The notes: generated by a model not told the origin, from the sequence alone. Shown: positions 42,701-51,434, numbered from the stretch's first letter. The stretch is 64,000 bases of DNA from Candidatus Ribeiella danica (GCA_016717335.1 JADKFS010000003.1:434001-498000); one strand, 5' to 3'. A program made the numbers and translations.

Positions 42701-43366
42701 ATGAAAGAGATCTGGCCCTGGCTCACGCTCGCCCTGCTGGGCGCCTACCACGGGATCAACCCGGCGATGGGCTGGCTGTTCGCGGTCGCGCTGGGGCTGC
42801 AGGAGCGCAGCCGCGCGGCGGTGCTGCGGGCGTTCGCCCCGATCGCGCTGGGGCACGCCGCGTCGGTGGCGCTGGTGGTCGCGCTGGTGGTCGCCGCGCA
42901 GTCGTTCGTCGCGCCCGAGGCGCTGCGGCTCGCCGGCGCGGGCGCGCTGGTGGCGTTCGGGATCTACAAGCTGCTGGCCGGCAAGCACCCGCGCTGGGTC
43001 GGGATGCGGGTCAATTTCCGCGACTTGACCGCCTGGTCGTTCCTGATGTCGACCGCGCACGGCGCCGGGCTGATGCTGGTGCCGGTGCTGCTCAGCCTGG
43101 CGTCGGCCACGCCGGACCCAGGCCATATGGGCCACGCTGGCCACGCGGAGCACATGCAGCTGGCCGGCGCGGCCTCCGGGCTGCCGGGGGCCGGCCTGGC
43201 CGCGGTGGGGCTGCACACCGCCGCGATGTTCCTGGTGATGGCCGCGATCGCCGTGCTGGTCTACGAGAAGGTCGGGCTGGCGATCCTGCGGCGGGCCTGG
43301 TTCAACCTCGATCGCGTCTGGGCCGCGGCGTTCATCGCAGCCGGCGTGCTGTCGGTCGCCCTCTGA
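42701..43366 (+). CDS. Polytopic membrane protein with His/Met-rich loop
   Basis: 221 residues with about six hydrophobic helices. 'GAYHGINPAMGWLFAVALGL' and 'MSTAHGAGLMLVPVLLSLA' resemble the HxxxP and GHG-type helices of metal-transport relatives (NicO/UreH-like), but no firm family was assigned. A loop around residues 140-155 reads 'GHMGHAGHAEHMQ', a likely copper or other metal-binding stretch. The position just after the SBP56 gene would fit metal supply to that enzyme; this is inference. Confidence 0.8.
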   Translation: MKEIWPWLTLALLGAYHGINPAMGWLFAVALGLQERSRAAVLRAFAPIALGHAASVALVVALVVAAQSFVAPEALRLAGAGALVAFGIYKLLAGKHPRWVGMRVNFRDLTAWSFLMSTAHGAGLMLVPVLLSLASATPDPGHMGHAGHAEHMQLAGAASGLPGAGLAAVGLHTAAMFLVMAAIAVLVYEKVGLAILRRAWFNLDRVWAAAFIAAGVLSVAL

Positions 43367-43497
43367 GGCGCGGCCGCGCCGCAATCGCGCCAGCTGTGGT
43401 AGCATGTCGGCACGCGCGCCCGGCCGGCGACGTGATCGCCGGGCGCGCTGCTGAACCTTGAGCGGCGGCAGCGCCACGTGGGCGAACAGGAGCCGAC

Positions 43498-43836
43498 ATG
43501 CCCGACCGACCGATCGACCCGCGGCAGCGCCGCAGCCCGCCGCTGATCCGACGACCGCGGGTCCCGGCCGGCCAGCGGCTGGTGCGCGACCGCGGCTGGC
43601 TGACCACCGACCACTCGGAGTCCTGGTGGTACCGCGTGGTCGGGCACAGCCCCGACTGGCGCCACGTCCAGCTGCAGGTCGCCGCGCAGCCCGATCCCAC
43701 CGCGCCCAGGATCGACGTCGTCGTCCAGCCGAATGGCTTCGTGGTGCCCCAGGGCAGCGCCGCGCCGCCCGGCACGGAGGCGATCCGCATCATCGCGACA
43801 GCGATCCGGGCCGGGCAGCGCAGCGACGACGGCTGA
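43498..43836 (+). CDS. Hypothetical protein
   Basis: 112 residues, basic N-terminus and soluble ('LTTDHSESWWYRVVGHSPDW', 'VQLQVAAQPDP'). No family was recognised. CAGGAGCC lies before the ATG and codon use matches the neighbours, so the gene is probably real. A hairpin at 43847-43883 follows. Confidence 0.6.
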   Translation: MPDRPIDPRQRRSPPLIRRPRVPAGQRLVRDRGWLTTDHSESWWYRVVGHSPDWRHVQLQVAAQPDPTAPRIDVVVQPNGFVVPQGSAAPPGTEAIRIIATAIRAGQRSDDG

Positions 43837-43846
43837 CGCCAGCAAG

Positions 43847-43883
43847 AGCCCCCCTCTCCCATCGCGGCGGGAGAGGGGGGGCT
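43847..43883. terminator. Hairpin after the 43498 gene
   Basis: AGCCCCCCTCTCCC, an 8-base loop, then GGGAGAGGGGGGGCT. Strong stem but no U-tract. It lies between convergent genes and may stop transcription from both sides. Confidence 0.5.
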
Positions 43884-43952
43884 GTGGCGCATCAGAACGC
43901 GATCAAAAGGAGCGGGCAGGGAGGTGGATGCCGCAGACGCAGCGGGCCGAGC

Positions 43953-44627
43953 TTACAGTGGCGCGATCCGGCCCACGCGCGTCGCGCCGGCGTGCAGGTG
44001 GCTGCCGGCCAGCGGCAAGCCCTCGACCACATCGCGCGGCAGCAGCAGGTCGACGCGGGCGCCGAAGCGCATCGTGCCGAGCCGCGTGCCGGCCTCGACG
44101 CGCTCGCCGCGGCTGACGCGGCAGGTCATGCGGCGCGCCAGCGGCCCGCCGATGAGCACCAGCAGCATGGGGCCCCAGTCGGCCTTGATGCCGATGTACT
44201 GGCGCTCGTTCTGCTCGGCGGCGCGCAGATCCCAGATCGGCCGGTACTCGCCGGGGATGTGCTCGAGGTAGGCGATCGTCCCGGCTGCGGGGCTGCGCTG
44301 CACCGGCACGTCGAGCGGCGAGGTGGCGATCGCGAGCCGCACCGCGTCGGTGTGCAGGAAGCGGTGCTCGTACAGCTCCTCGACGCCAATCACCGCCCCG
44401 TCGGCCGGCGCGAAGATCGTCTCGGGCTCGTCGGGCGTGGTGCGGTCGGGGTCGCGGTACAGCAGCGCGGCCAGCGCCGTCAGCGCCAGCGGCCAGGCGG
44501 CCAGGCGCGGCCTGATGCCGAGCAGCAGCCCGGTCAGCCCCAGCCCGACACCCAGCACGGGGGTGGCCTCTGAATCGAAACCGGGCAGCTTGGTCTTGCG
44601 GGCTGTAGAAGCGGTTTGTTGAGGCAT
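43953..44627 (-). CDS. Phosphatidylserine decarboxylase-like protein lacking catalytic residues
   Basis: A 224-residue protein with two N-terminal membrane segments and a PSD-type core ('FAPADGAVIGVEELYEH', 'GIKADWGPMLLVLIGG', 'GERVEAGTRLGTMRFGARVD'). In active short PSDs the FGSR/GST serine becomes the pyruvoyl group after self-cleavage; here codon GCC gives Ala190. The catalytic His of the DVH motif is also replaced (Pro108 in 'LDVPVQRSP'). Asp76 remains. Self-processing and decarboxylation should therefore be lost unless the chemistry differs. It follows rimM after a 332-base gap on the same strand. Confidence 0.85.
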   Translation of the reverse strand: MPQQTASTARKTKLPGFDSEATPVLGVGLGLTGLLLGIRPRLAAWPLALTALAALLYRDPDRTTPDEPETIFAPADGAVIGVEELYEHRFLHTDAVRLAIATSPLDVPVQRSPAAGTIAYLEHIPGEYRPIWDLRAAEQNERQYIGIKADWGPMLLVLIGGPLARRMTCRVSRGERVEAGTRLGTMRFGARVDLLLPRDVVEGLPLAGSHLHAGATRVGRIAPL

Positions 44628-44959
44628 GGATGCTCTTCTCGTGCGCTCTGCCCAGATGTCGATGGGTTGGAGCGTGTGTGGGTCAAGCCCGTGCGAGTGG
44701 ATCGGGGCGAGCGGCGCCCTCGCTCGATTCTAGCATGGGCAAGGCTAAAAAGCAACACGCCGCGCCCGAGCGCGCTTCGCGGCGCCGCGCCCCGGGGCCC
44801 GATCTCGCTTGGGTGCAGCTCTCTCCGGCGCGCGCCCTGGTCTGCCGCAGACTCTCACACCTACGCGCGAAAAGTCGGCATTGCCCGCCGGGCCAAAAAC
44901 AGCGGCGCTGCCGTGCAGATGCACGCCAGCGCCAACCGACCGCAGGGGCGGGGGCAAAA
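44628..44959. other. Non-coding gap between rimM and the PSD-like gene
   Basis: 332 bases of GC-rich sequence. Short GC palindromes such as GCGCGCTTCGCGGCGCCGCG occur near 44775, but no gene, promoter of quality or dispersed repeat was recognised. Confidence 0.5.
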
Positions 44960-45502
44960 CTAGGCCGGCTCGCCGCCCTCGAGCAGCCCGGGGATGACAT
45001 GCACGACCACGCGCCGGCCGGCCAGGTCGAGCTCCTGCACGACATCGTGGATCATCGGGATCAGCCCGTCGGACAGGCCGGGCCGGCTGACCACCAGCAC
45101 CTCGTTGGCGCCGGTCTCGATCACCTCGCGCACCGTGCCGATCGTCTCGCCCGCGTCGGACACGACCGCCAGGCCGTACAGCTCGTGGATGAAGTACTCG
45201 CCCTCCTCCAGCGGCGCCGCCTCGCGCTCGAGGATCGCGACCTCCTGGCCGCGCAGCCCCTCGGCCGCCTCGCGCGTCGTCACGCCGCCGAGCGTCAGGA
45301 TCAGCAGGCCGGGCTTGTGCTCGATCAGGCTGCTCAGCGTGTATGGCTGCTGCTTCGGCCCGAGGTAGAGCGTGCGGATGCGCCGGCGCAGGTGCTCGAC
45401 ATGCTCGGTAAACGACTTCATCTTGACCTGGCCGCGCACGCCGAACGCCGCGACGATCTGGCCGATCAGGAGCGTCTCTTCTGGGGATGGGGGTTGTGTC
45501 AT
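44960..45502 (-). CDS. rimM: Ribosome maturation factor RimM
   Basis: 180 residues. RimM binds S19 and assists 30S head assembly. The N-terminal domain begins 'LLIGQIVAAFGVRGQVKMKS' (family GxIxxxxGxxGxxxV pattern). The PRC-barrel C-terminal domain shows 'YFIHELYGLAVVSDAGETIG' and 'EVLVVSRPG'. It is part of the conserved ffh-rpsP-khpA-rimM order. A paired-hairpin element separates it from khpA. Confidence 0.97.
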   Translation of the reverse strand: MTQPPSPEETLLIGQIVAAFGVRGQVKMKSFTEHVEHLRRRIRTLYLGPKQQPYTLSSLIEHKPGLLILTLGGVTTREAAEGLRGQEVAILEREAAPLEEGEYFIHELYGLAVVSDAGETIGTVREVIETGANEVLVVSRPGLSDGLIPMIHDVVQELDLAGRRVVVHVIPGLLEGGEPA

Positions 45503-45581
45503 GGTAGATGTGAGATTTTGGATTTTGATCTTGGCAATCCAAAATCGGCTATTGGCTCGCCAGAATGATTGATTCCAATGC

Positions 45582-45655
45582 GTGGGGGTGTGAGGGCGGC
45601 ATCGCCGCCCTCACACCCCCACCTGGCGGTTTGGAGGGGCCTTGCCCCTTCAAAC
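45582..45655 (+). repeat. Paired-hairpin element, copy B
   Basis: First hairpin: GTGGGGGTGTGAGGGCGGC, loop ATC, perfect 19-base complement ending at 45622. Second hairpin: GTTTGGAGGGGC...GCCCCTTCAAAC (45629-45655). Relative to copy A the first stem has compensatory changes (TGAGGG/CCCTCA against TGGGGG/CCCCCA). Confidence 0.93.
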
Positions 45656-45684
45656 CTGCCCATCAAAAACATTGTGGTGGACCG

Positions 45685-45912
45685 CTATTCGATATCGATG
45701 TGGACGCGCTTGTTCTGCCGCGCCGCCGCCACGCTCATGAGATCGCGGATCGACTTCGCGACCCGCCCGCTGCGCCCGATCACCTTGCCGGTCTCATCCG
45801 GCGCGACCGTCAGCTCGTACGTGACGGTGTAGCGCCCGACCCGCTCCTTGATCTGCACGGCCTCGGGGTTATCCACCAGGTTGCGAGCCATGTACTCGAG
45901 TAGTTCTTTCAT
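45685..45912 (-). CDS. khpA: KH-domain RNA-binding protein KhpA
   Basis: 75 residues, a single type-II KH domain with the RNA-contacting GxxG loop 'GKVIGRSGR'. The start 'MKELLEYMARNLVDNPEAV' is typical. KhpA binds RNA, often with KhpB, and affects cell division and small-RNA function in other bacteria. It lies between rpsP and rimM, as in many Gram-positive and Chloroflexi genomes. Confidence 0.96.
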   Translation of the reverse strand: MKELLEYMARNLVDNPEAVQIKERVGRYTVTYELTVAPDETGKVIGRSGRVAKSIRDLMSVAAARQNKRVHIDIE

Positions 45913-45986
45913 AGACCCTCGAAGGAAGGATGGGGATGCAGGATGAAGGATGAGTCAACGGTTCTCATCCTTACATCGCTCATCCT

Positions 45987-46271
45987 TCATCCCTCGGCGT
46001 TCTCGGTTGCCGGCATCACTTTGCCGCTCGCGTCCAGCACGCCCGTCTGCTTGAGCAGGTATGCGACCGTATCGGAGGGCTGGGCGCCGACGCCGAGCCA
46101 GTAGCGCGCGCGCTCCTGCTTGACGACCAGCTCCTTGGGCTTGCGGATCGGGTTGTAGTGGCCGATAATCTCGATGAACTTGCCGTCGCGCGGGGAGCGC
46201 TTGTCCGTCACCACCAGACGATAGCTGGGCTGCTTGGTTTTGCCAGTGCGCCGTAGACGAATAACTACCAT
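45987..46271 (-). CDS. rpsP: 30S ribosomal protein S16
   Basis: 94 residues with the canonical start 'MVVIRLRRTGKTKQPSYRLV', 'DKRSPRDGKFIEIIGHYNP' and 'ERARYWLGVGAQPSDTV'. An acidic tail ends the protein. It is the second gene of the ffh operon, 91 bases after ffh. Confidence 0.98.
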   Translation of the reverse strand: MVVIRLRRTGKTKQPSYRLVVTDKRSPRDGKFIEIIGHYNPIRKPKELVVKQERARYWLGVGAQPSDTVAYLLKQTGVLDASGKVMPATENAEG

Positions 46272-46362
46272 ATCCTCTAAATGCCTCCAGTGAATGATAT
46301 AAACGAACAGTGTCAGCTATACTGCGCAGCGTCGGAACTCGCCGCCGCGCGCCTGCGTTTCA

Positions 46363-47703
46363 TTACCTGAGCCTGCGCATCAGTTCCTTCGGGTCCATGC
46401 CCTTGCCGCCGCCGCCCATCTTCTTCATCATCCGCTGCATCTGCTTGAACTGGCCGACCAGCGCGGTGACGTCTTGGAGCTGGGTGCCGCTGCCCTTGGC
46501 GATCCGCTCCTTGCGCCGGCCCTTGATGATGTCGGGGTTGCGGCGCTCCTGCTTGGTCATCGAGAAGATGATCGCCTCGATCCGCTTGAGATCCTTCTCG
46601 CTGACCAGCTCCTCGTCACGCGCCATCTGGCCCATGCCGGGGATCATCGCCAGGATCTGCTGCAGCGGGCCGAGCTTGCGCATCTGCTGCATGGCGTTGA
46701 GGAAGTCCTCGAAGTCGAAGGAGCCCTTGACGAGCTTCTTCTGCATCTTCTTGGCCTGCGCCTCGTCGTACACCTGCTCGGCGCGCTCGATCAGCGATAG
46801 CATATCGCCCATCCCGAGGATGCGCGAGGCCAGCCGGTCGGGGTAGAACGGCTCGAGCGTGTTGGAGTCGACTTTCTCGCCGGTGCCGAGGAATTTGATC
46901 GGCACGCCGGTGACCGCGCGCACCGACAGGGCCGCCCCGCCGCGCGCGTCGCCGTCGATCTTGGTCATCACCACGCCGGTCAGCGCGACGCGCCGGTTGA
47001 ACTCGTCGGCAACCTTGACCGCCTCCTGGCCGATCATGGCGTCGACCACCAGCAGCTTCTCGGTCGGGTGGACCGCCGCGACGATCTGCTCGAGCTCTTC
47101 CATCAGCCGATCGTCGATCTGGAGCCGGCCGGCGGTGTCGACGATCACGTAGTTCAGCCCCTCGAGCCGCGCCCGCTGCAGCGCGTTGCGCGCGATATCG
47201 GGCGGGCTGGCCGCGGTGCCCTCGGAGTGCACCGGGATGCCGAGCTGCTTGCCGAGCGACTCGAGCTGCGCGATCGCGGCCGGCCGGTAGATGTCGGCTG
47301 CGACCAGCAGCGGGCGCTTGCCCTTCTTGCGCAGGTGCAGCGCCAGCTTGGCCGAGAGCGTCGTCTTCCCCGAGCCCTGCAGGCCAACCATCATGAGCAC
47401 GGTCGGGCCGGGCTTGGCCTCCAGCAGCGGCGCGTTGGCGGTGCCCAGCAGCTCGATCAGCTCGCCGTGCACGATCTTGACGACCTGCTGCGCCGGCGTC
47501 AGGCTCTTCATGACCTCTTCGCCGATCGCCTTCTCGGTGACCTTGGCGACGAACTCTTTGACGACCTTGAAGTTGACGTCGGCCTCGAGCAGCGCCAGGC
47601 GCACCTGCTTCATGCCCTCGCGGACGTCGTCCTCGGTCAGCTTGCCTTTGCCGCCTAGCTTCTGGAAGACCGCCTGCAGGCGATCGGAGAGACTTTCAAA
47701 CAT
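46363..47703 (-). CDS. ffh: Signal recognition particle GTPase Ffh
   Basis: 446 residues: N domain 1-90, G domain ~95-290 with 'GLQGSGKTTLSAKLA' (G1), 'DTAGR' and 'TKIDGDARGG', and the methionine-rich M domain to the C-terminus ('MRKLGPLQQILAMIPGMGQM', 'KMGGGGKGMDPKELMRRLR'). It binds the signal sequence and SRP RNA for co-translational membrane targeting. ATG 47703 fits the family start 'MFESLSDRLQAVFQKLGGKG'. A strong promoter lies at 47760-47788. Confidence 0.98.
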   Translation of the reverse strand: MFESLSDRLQAVFQKLGGKGKLTEDDVREGMKQVRLALLEADVNFKVVKEFVAKVTEKAIGEEVMKSLTPAQQVVKIVHGELIELLGTANAPLLEAKPGPTVLMMVGLQGSGKTTLSAKLALHLRKKGKRPLLVAADIYRPAAIAQLESLGKQLGIPVHSEGTAASPPDIARNALQRARLEGLNYVIVDTAGRLQIDDRLMEELEQIVAAVHPTEKLLVVDAMIGQEAVKVADEFNRRVALTGVVMTKIDGDARGGAALSVRAVTGVPIKFLGTGEKVDSNTLEPFYPDRLASRILGMGDMLSLIERAEQVYDEAQAKKMQKKLVKGSFDFEDFLNAMQQMRKLGPLQQILAMIPGMGQMARDEELVSEKDLKRIEAIIFSMTKQERRNPDIIKGRRKERIAKGSGTQLQDVTALVGQFKQMQRMMKKMGGGGKGMDPKELMRRLR

Positions 47704-47759
47704 GCCTAAACTCTGTGCTTGACGCAAAAAAATAGCGATTGGCTCGCTCGAACAGGCGT

Positions 47760-47788
47760 ATTGTAGCGTCAAATAGGGCTTGCGTCAA
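47760..47788 (-). promoter_or_regulatory. Promoter of the ffh operon
   Basis: Read on the minus strand: TTGACG (47788-47783), a 17-base spacer and TACAAT (47765-47760). The predicted transcript starts about 50 bases before the ffh ATG. Confidence 0.85.
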
Positions 47789-47861
47789 ATCCGCTCAGAT
47801 CAGCAACACGCCGCACGGCGTGCTACAATGGCGCCGGGCCGTCGTTGTGGGTAGAAACGGT

Positions 47862-49664
47862 ATGCCTCAGCTCTCGACGCCCGAGATCGGGCTGCTCGTC
47901 ATCGTCGGGCTCGCGCTCGCGCTGATCATCAGCAACCGCGTGCGCGCCGATCTGGCGGCGCTGCTGGTGCTGCTGTCGCTCGGCCTGAGCCGCATTCTGC
48001 GGCCCGACCAGGCGCTGGCCGGCTTTAGCGCCCCGGCGGTCCTGACGATCGTCGGGCTGTTCGTGATCACCGCCACGCTCGAGCACACCGGCGTGGTCCA
48101 GTGGCTGGCCGACCGGCTGGCCCAGCTGAGCGGCAGCGACGAGCGGCGCATGGTCGCTGTCTTTATGCTGGCGGGCGCGCTGCTCTCGCTGGTCATGAAC
48201 AACATCGCCGCTGGCGCCGTGCTGCTGCCGGCCGCCGTCAGCGTCGCGCGCCGCGCGCAGGTGCACGCCTCGCGCGTGCTCATGCCGCTGGCCTTCGGGA
48301 CGCTGCTGGGCGGCATGGCCACGCTGTTCACCACCGCCAACATTATCGTGAGCGGCAGCCTGCAGGCCCAGGGCCAGCGCGCGCTGACGCTGCTCGACTT
48401 TCTGCCGGTGGGCGGCGCGCTGGTCGCGGCCGGCACGCTCTACATGCTGCTGGTCGGCCGGCGGCTGCTGCCGCGCCGCGACTCGGTCGGGCGCGCGGCC
48501 CTGCCGACCCCCGACCTGGCCGCGACCTACCAGCTGGCCGAGCGGCTCTGGGAGGTGCAGGTCCTGCCTGGATCGCCGCTGGTGCACCAGCGCCTGGCCG
48601 ACAGCGTGATCGGCGCGCGGCTGGGCGCCACGGTGATGGCGATCTGGCACGACCGCGAGGCGCGCATCCCGCCCGAGCCGACCGATACGATCGCGGCGAA
48701 CGACATTCTGCTGGTGCTTGGCCGCGAGGAGCGCGTCCGCCAGCTCGAGGCTCAGGGCGCCACGATCGGCCGCGACGGCAGCGTGGGCGCGGCCGCGCGT
48801 GGCCTGCCAGTGCGGCTGACCGAGGTTGTGATCGGGCCACGCTCGCCGGCGATCGGCCAGACGCTCAAGGCGCTGCGCTTCCGCAGTAAGTTTGGCCTGA
48901 CCACCGTGGCGATCTGGCGCGAGGGGCGCAGCTACCGCACCGACGTTGGCGACTTCGTGCTGCAGCCGGGCGATGCGCTGCTGATGGTCGGCGCGCCTGC
49001 GGCGATCCGCTCGCTGGCCGAGGAGCCCGGCTTCATCGTGCTCGACCAGGGCGCGGCCGCGTCGCACCACACCACCGCCAAGGCGCCCTGGGCCGTGCTG
49101 ATCACCGTCGCGGTGCTGCTGCTGTCGGCGCTGGGGCTTGCTCCCACCGCCGAGGCGATGCTGGCCGGGGCGGCGCTGCTGGTCCTGACCGGCTGCGTCA
49201 GCATGGAGGATGCCTACCGCGCGATCGAGTGGCGCGTGGTCACGCTGATCGCCGGCATGCTGCCGATCGGCGCCGCCCTGACGACGACCGGGCTGGCCGA
49301 TCGGACCGGCGCGCTGTTCACCGGCGCGCTGGCCTCGGCCGGCCCGCTGGCGCTGATCGCCGCGCTCTACCTGTTTACGGTCGCGCTGACCCAGCTGGTC
49401 GGCGGGCAGGTCGCCGCGCTGATCGCCGGCCCGATCGCGGTGAGCGCGGCCGTGCACCTGGGCGTGAACCCGCCGGCCGTCGGCGTGGCGGTGGCGATCG
49501 CCTGCTCGACCGCCTTTCTCACCCCGCTCGCCCACCCGGTCAACGTGCTGATGATGGGCCCGGGCGGCTACGAGTTCAAGGACTTCCTGCGCGTCGGGCT
49601 CGGGCTGACGCTGGTCTGCCTGCTGACGCTACTTGCCGGGATGGTATTGGTTTGGGGGCTGTGA
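47862..49664 (+). CDS. SLC13/DASS-type anion transporter with two RCK_C domains
   Basis: A 600-residue membrane protein. Two blocks of hydrophobic helices (residues ~1-210 and ~405-600) flank two TrkA-C/RCK_C-like cytoplasmic domains: 'LWEVQVLPGSPLVHQRLADS' to 'ILLVLGREERV', and 'LTEVVIGPRSPAIGQTLKAL' to 'ALLMVGAPAAI'. This arrangement is typical of sulfate or dicarboxylate sodium symporters of the SLC13 type (YfbS/SAC1-like). 'TPLAHPVNVLMMGPGGY' near the end matches the family substrate/sodium site. A CACGCCG/CGGCGTG palindrome and TACAAT (47824) lie upstream. Confidence 0.9.
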   Translation: MPQLSTPEIGLLVIVGLALALIISNRVRADLAALLVLLSLGLSRILRPDQALAGFSAPAVLTIVGLFVITATLEHTGVVQWLADRLAQLSGSDERRMVAVFMLAGALLSLVMNNIAAGAVLLPAAVSVARRAQVHASRVLMPLAFGTLLGGMATLFTTANIIVSGSLQAQGQRALTLLDFLPVGGALVAAGTLYMLLVGRRLLPRRDSVGRAALPTPDLAATYQLAERLWEVQVLPGSPLVHQRLADSVIGARLGATVMAIWHDREARIPPEPTDTIAANDILLVLGREERVRQLEAQGATIGRDGSVGAAARGLPVRLTEVVIGPRSPAIGQTLKALRFRSKFGLTTVAIWREGRSYRTDVGDFVLQPGDALLMVGAPAAIRSLAEEPGFIVLDQGAAASHHTTAKAPWAVLITVAVLLLSALGLAPTAEAMLAGAALLVLTGCVSMEDAYRAIEWRVVTLIAGMLPIGAALTTTGLADRTGALFTGALASAGPLALIAALYLFTVALTQLVGGQVAALIAGPIAVSAAVHLGVNPPAVGVAVAIACSTAFLTPLAHPVNVLMMGPGGYEFKDFLRVGLGLTLVCLLTLLAGMVLVWGL

Positions 49665-49673
49665 AAACGTTAG

Positions 49674-49698
49674 AGCGTTGGGGCGTTCCAACGCTTTT
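49674..49698. terminator. Bidirectional terminator between convergent genes
   Basis: AGCGTTGG, loop, CCAACGCT followed by TTT. On the other strand the stem is followed a few bases later by a T-run (complement of AAAA at 49664-49667). It separates the SLC13 and histidine kinase genes. Confidence 0.65.
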
Positions 49699-51334
49699 AG
49701 GAGAGCGGCACGCGCAGCTCGACGGTGGTGCCCTCGCCCTCGGCCGAGCGGATGCGGCACTCGCCGCCGATCAGATCGGCGCGCTCGCGCATGTTCAGCA
49801 GGCCGAGCGATCCGCGCGTGTTGTAGGTCGAGTCGACAGCCGCGACATTGAAGCCGCGGCCGCGATCGCGCACGCTGGCGACCAGCTGGCCCTCCTCGAC
49901 ATACAGGTAGATCACCACCTCGGGCGAGTTCGCGTGCTTGCGGGCGTTGTTGACCGCCTCCTGCAGGATGATGAAGATCGCCGCCTCGATTTCGATCGGC
50001 AGGCGCGGGATGCTGGCCGGCGCCTCGAGCCGCAGCCGCAGCGACCCGCTCGGGTCGCGGAAGCGGCCGACGTACTGGTGCAGCGTGGACAGTAGCCCTT
50101 GGGTCTCGAGGCCCAGCGGTCGCAGCTCGAACAGCAGCGTGCGGATATCCTGGGCGGTCTTCTGGACCAGCTCGGACAGCACGTTCAGCTCGCTCTCGAC
50201 CCGCTCGGGCATGGCGCGCATCAGCTTCTTGACGAACTCGATGTTCATCGCGATCGCCGCGACGCTCTGGGTCGGCCCGTCGTGCAGGTCGCGCGCGATC
50301 GCGGCGCGCACCTCGGCCTCCTTAGCCAGCAGGCGGTCGCGCTCGGCCTGCAGGCTGCGCACCAGCCGGGCGTTCTCGACCGCGATCGCCGCCTGGGTGG
50401 CCAGGGTGGTCAGCAGCTGCAGGTCCTGCTCGGTGAACGGCTCGCCGGTGCGCTTGTTCAGCACCTGCATCACGCCGACGATCCGCTCGCCGCGGCGCAT
50501 CGGCGCGCACAAGATCGAGCGGGTGACGAAATCGATATCGCGCGCGACGCCGTCGAACCAGCGCGAGTCCTGCTCGACGTCGTTGACGATCTGGCCGATG
50601 CCGTTGGTCGCGACCCAGCCGGCGATGCCGCGGTCCGTCGGGATGCGAAACTCCTTGGCCTCGCCGGTGTGTGTGTCGGTGGTGTGCAGCAGCAGCTCGC
50701 GCGCCGCGTCGTCGAGCAGCATGATCGAGCAGCGCTCGGCGCCCATGACCTCGGGCACGTGCTTGCGAATATCGTCCAGCAGGCTCGGCAGGTCGAGGTT
50801 GGTCGCCAGCGCCTGGCCGACCTCGTAGAGCAGGTGCAGCTCGCGCAGGTCGTGCTCGGCGTGGCGCAGCATGGCCAGCTTGTCGGCCTCGCCGCCGAGC
50901 GCGCGCACCAGCAGCACCACCACGTCCTCGCCCGCGCGGGCGGCCTCGGATCGCTCGACGTCGCTCTCGCGCACGACCAGGTGCAGCAGGCCGACGGTCT
51001 GGTCGCCGCTGCGCAGCGGCAGCTCCATGAGCTGGCGGTCGTCGTCGAGCGCGTAGTAGCCGATCGCCGGCTCGGCGCCCTCGTCGCGCCGTGCGAAGGC
51101 CTCGCGGGCCTCGTCGATCATGCGCGCGGCCTCCGCGTCGAGCGGGCCGTGCTCGAAGGCGAGCAGCTCGCCGTGTGGCGACTGGTAGATCAGCGCGCCG
51201 GACTGGGCTGGCCAGAAGGCGACCAGGCGATCGAGCGAAGCGCGCAGCATACCTGGCACATCCTGGTGGCCGCCAGCCGAGAGCAGCTGGCCGATCGTCT
51301 CGAGCTGGCGCTCGTCGAGAGTCGTGGACGGCAT
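49697..51334 (-). CDS. GAF-domain sensor histidine kinase (NarL-type partner expected)
   Basis: 545 residues. Two GAF-like sensor regions lie at about 20-150 and 165-330 ('GWVATNGIGQIVNDVEQDSR', 'SILCAPMRRGERIVGVMQVL'). A HisKA_3 dimerisation domain has the phospho-acceptor in 'IARDLHDGPTQSVAAIAMN', and the HATPase has 'EAVNNARKHA', 'VRDRGRGF' and 'GSLGLLNMRERADLIGGECR'. It is soluble, with no membrane segment, so it senses a cytoplasmic ligand. No response regulator is next to it. ATG 51334 is preferred because GAGG precedes it; a GTG at 51346 is also in frame. Confidence 0.93.
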   Translation of the reverse strand: MPSTTLDERQLETIGQLLSAGGHQDVPGMLRASLDRLVAFWPAQSGALIYQSPHGELLAFEHGPLDAEAARMIDEAREAFARRDEGAEPAIGYYALDDDRQLMELPLRSGDQTVGLLHLVVRESDVERSEAARAGEDVVVLLVRALGGEADKLAMLRHAEHDLRELHLLYEVGQALATNLDLPSLLDDIRKHVPEVMGAERCSIMLLDDAARELLLHTTDTHTGEAKEFRIPTDRGIAGWVATNGIGQIVNDVEQDSRWFDGVARDIDFVTRSILCAPMRRGERIVGVMQVLNKRTGEPFTEQDLQLLTTLATQAAIAVENARLVRSLQAERDRLLAKEAEVRAAIARDLHDGPTQSVAAIAMNIEFVKKLMRAMPERVESELNVLSELVQKTAQDIRTLLFELRPLGLETQGLLSTLHQYVGRFRDPSGSLRLRLEAPASIPRLPIEIEAAIFIILQEAVNNARKHANSPEVVIYLYVEEGQLVASVRDRGRGFNVAAVDSTYNTRGSLGLLNMRERADLIGGECRIRSAEGEGTTVELRVPLS

Positions 51335-51357
51335 TGCGAACCTCACTAATTTCCGCT

Positions 51358-51434
51358 GGGTGGGGGTGCGGGGTGGCTTTGCCGCCCCCGCAGCCCCCTT
51401 GGGGAGGTTTGGAGGAGCTTCGCCCCTCCAAACC
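51358..51434 (+). repeat. Paired-hairpin element, copy C
   Basis: First hairpin TGCGGGGTGGC-TTT-GCCGCCCCCGCA, second GGTTTGGAGGAGC-TTC-GCCCCTCCAAACC (51406-51434). It lies just upstream of the histidine kinase start. Confidence 0.88.
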
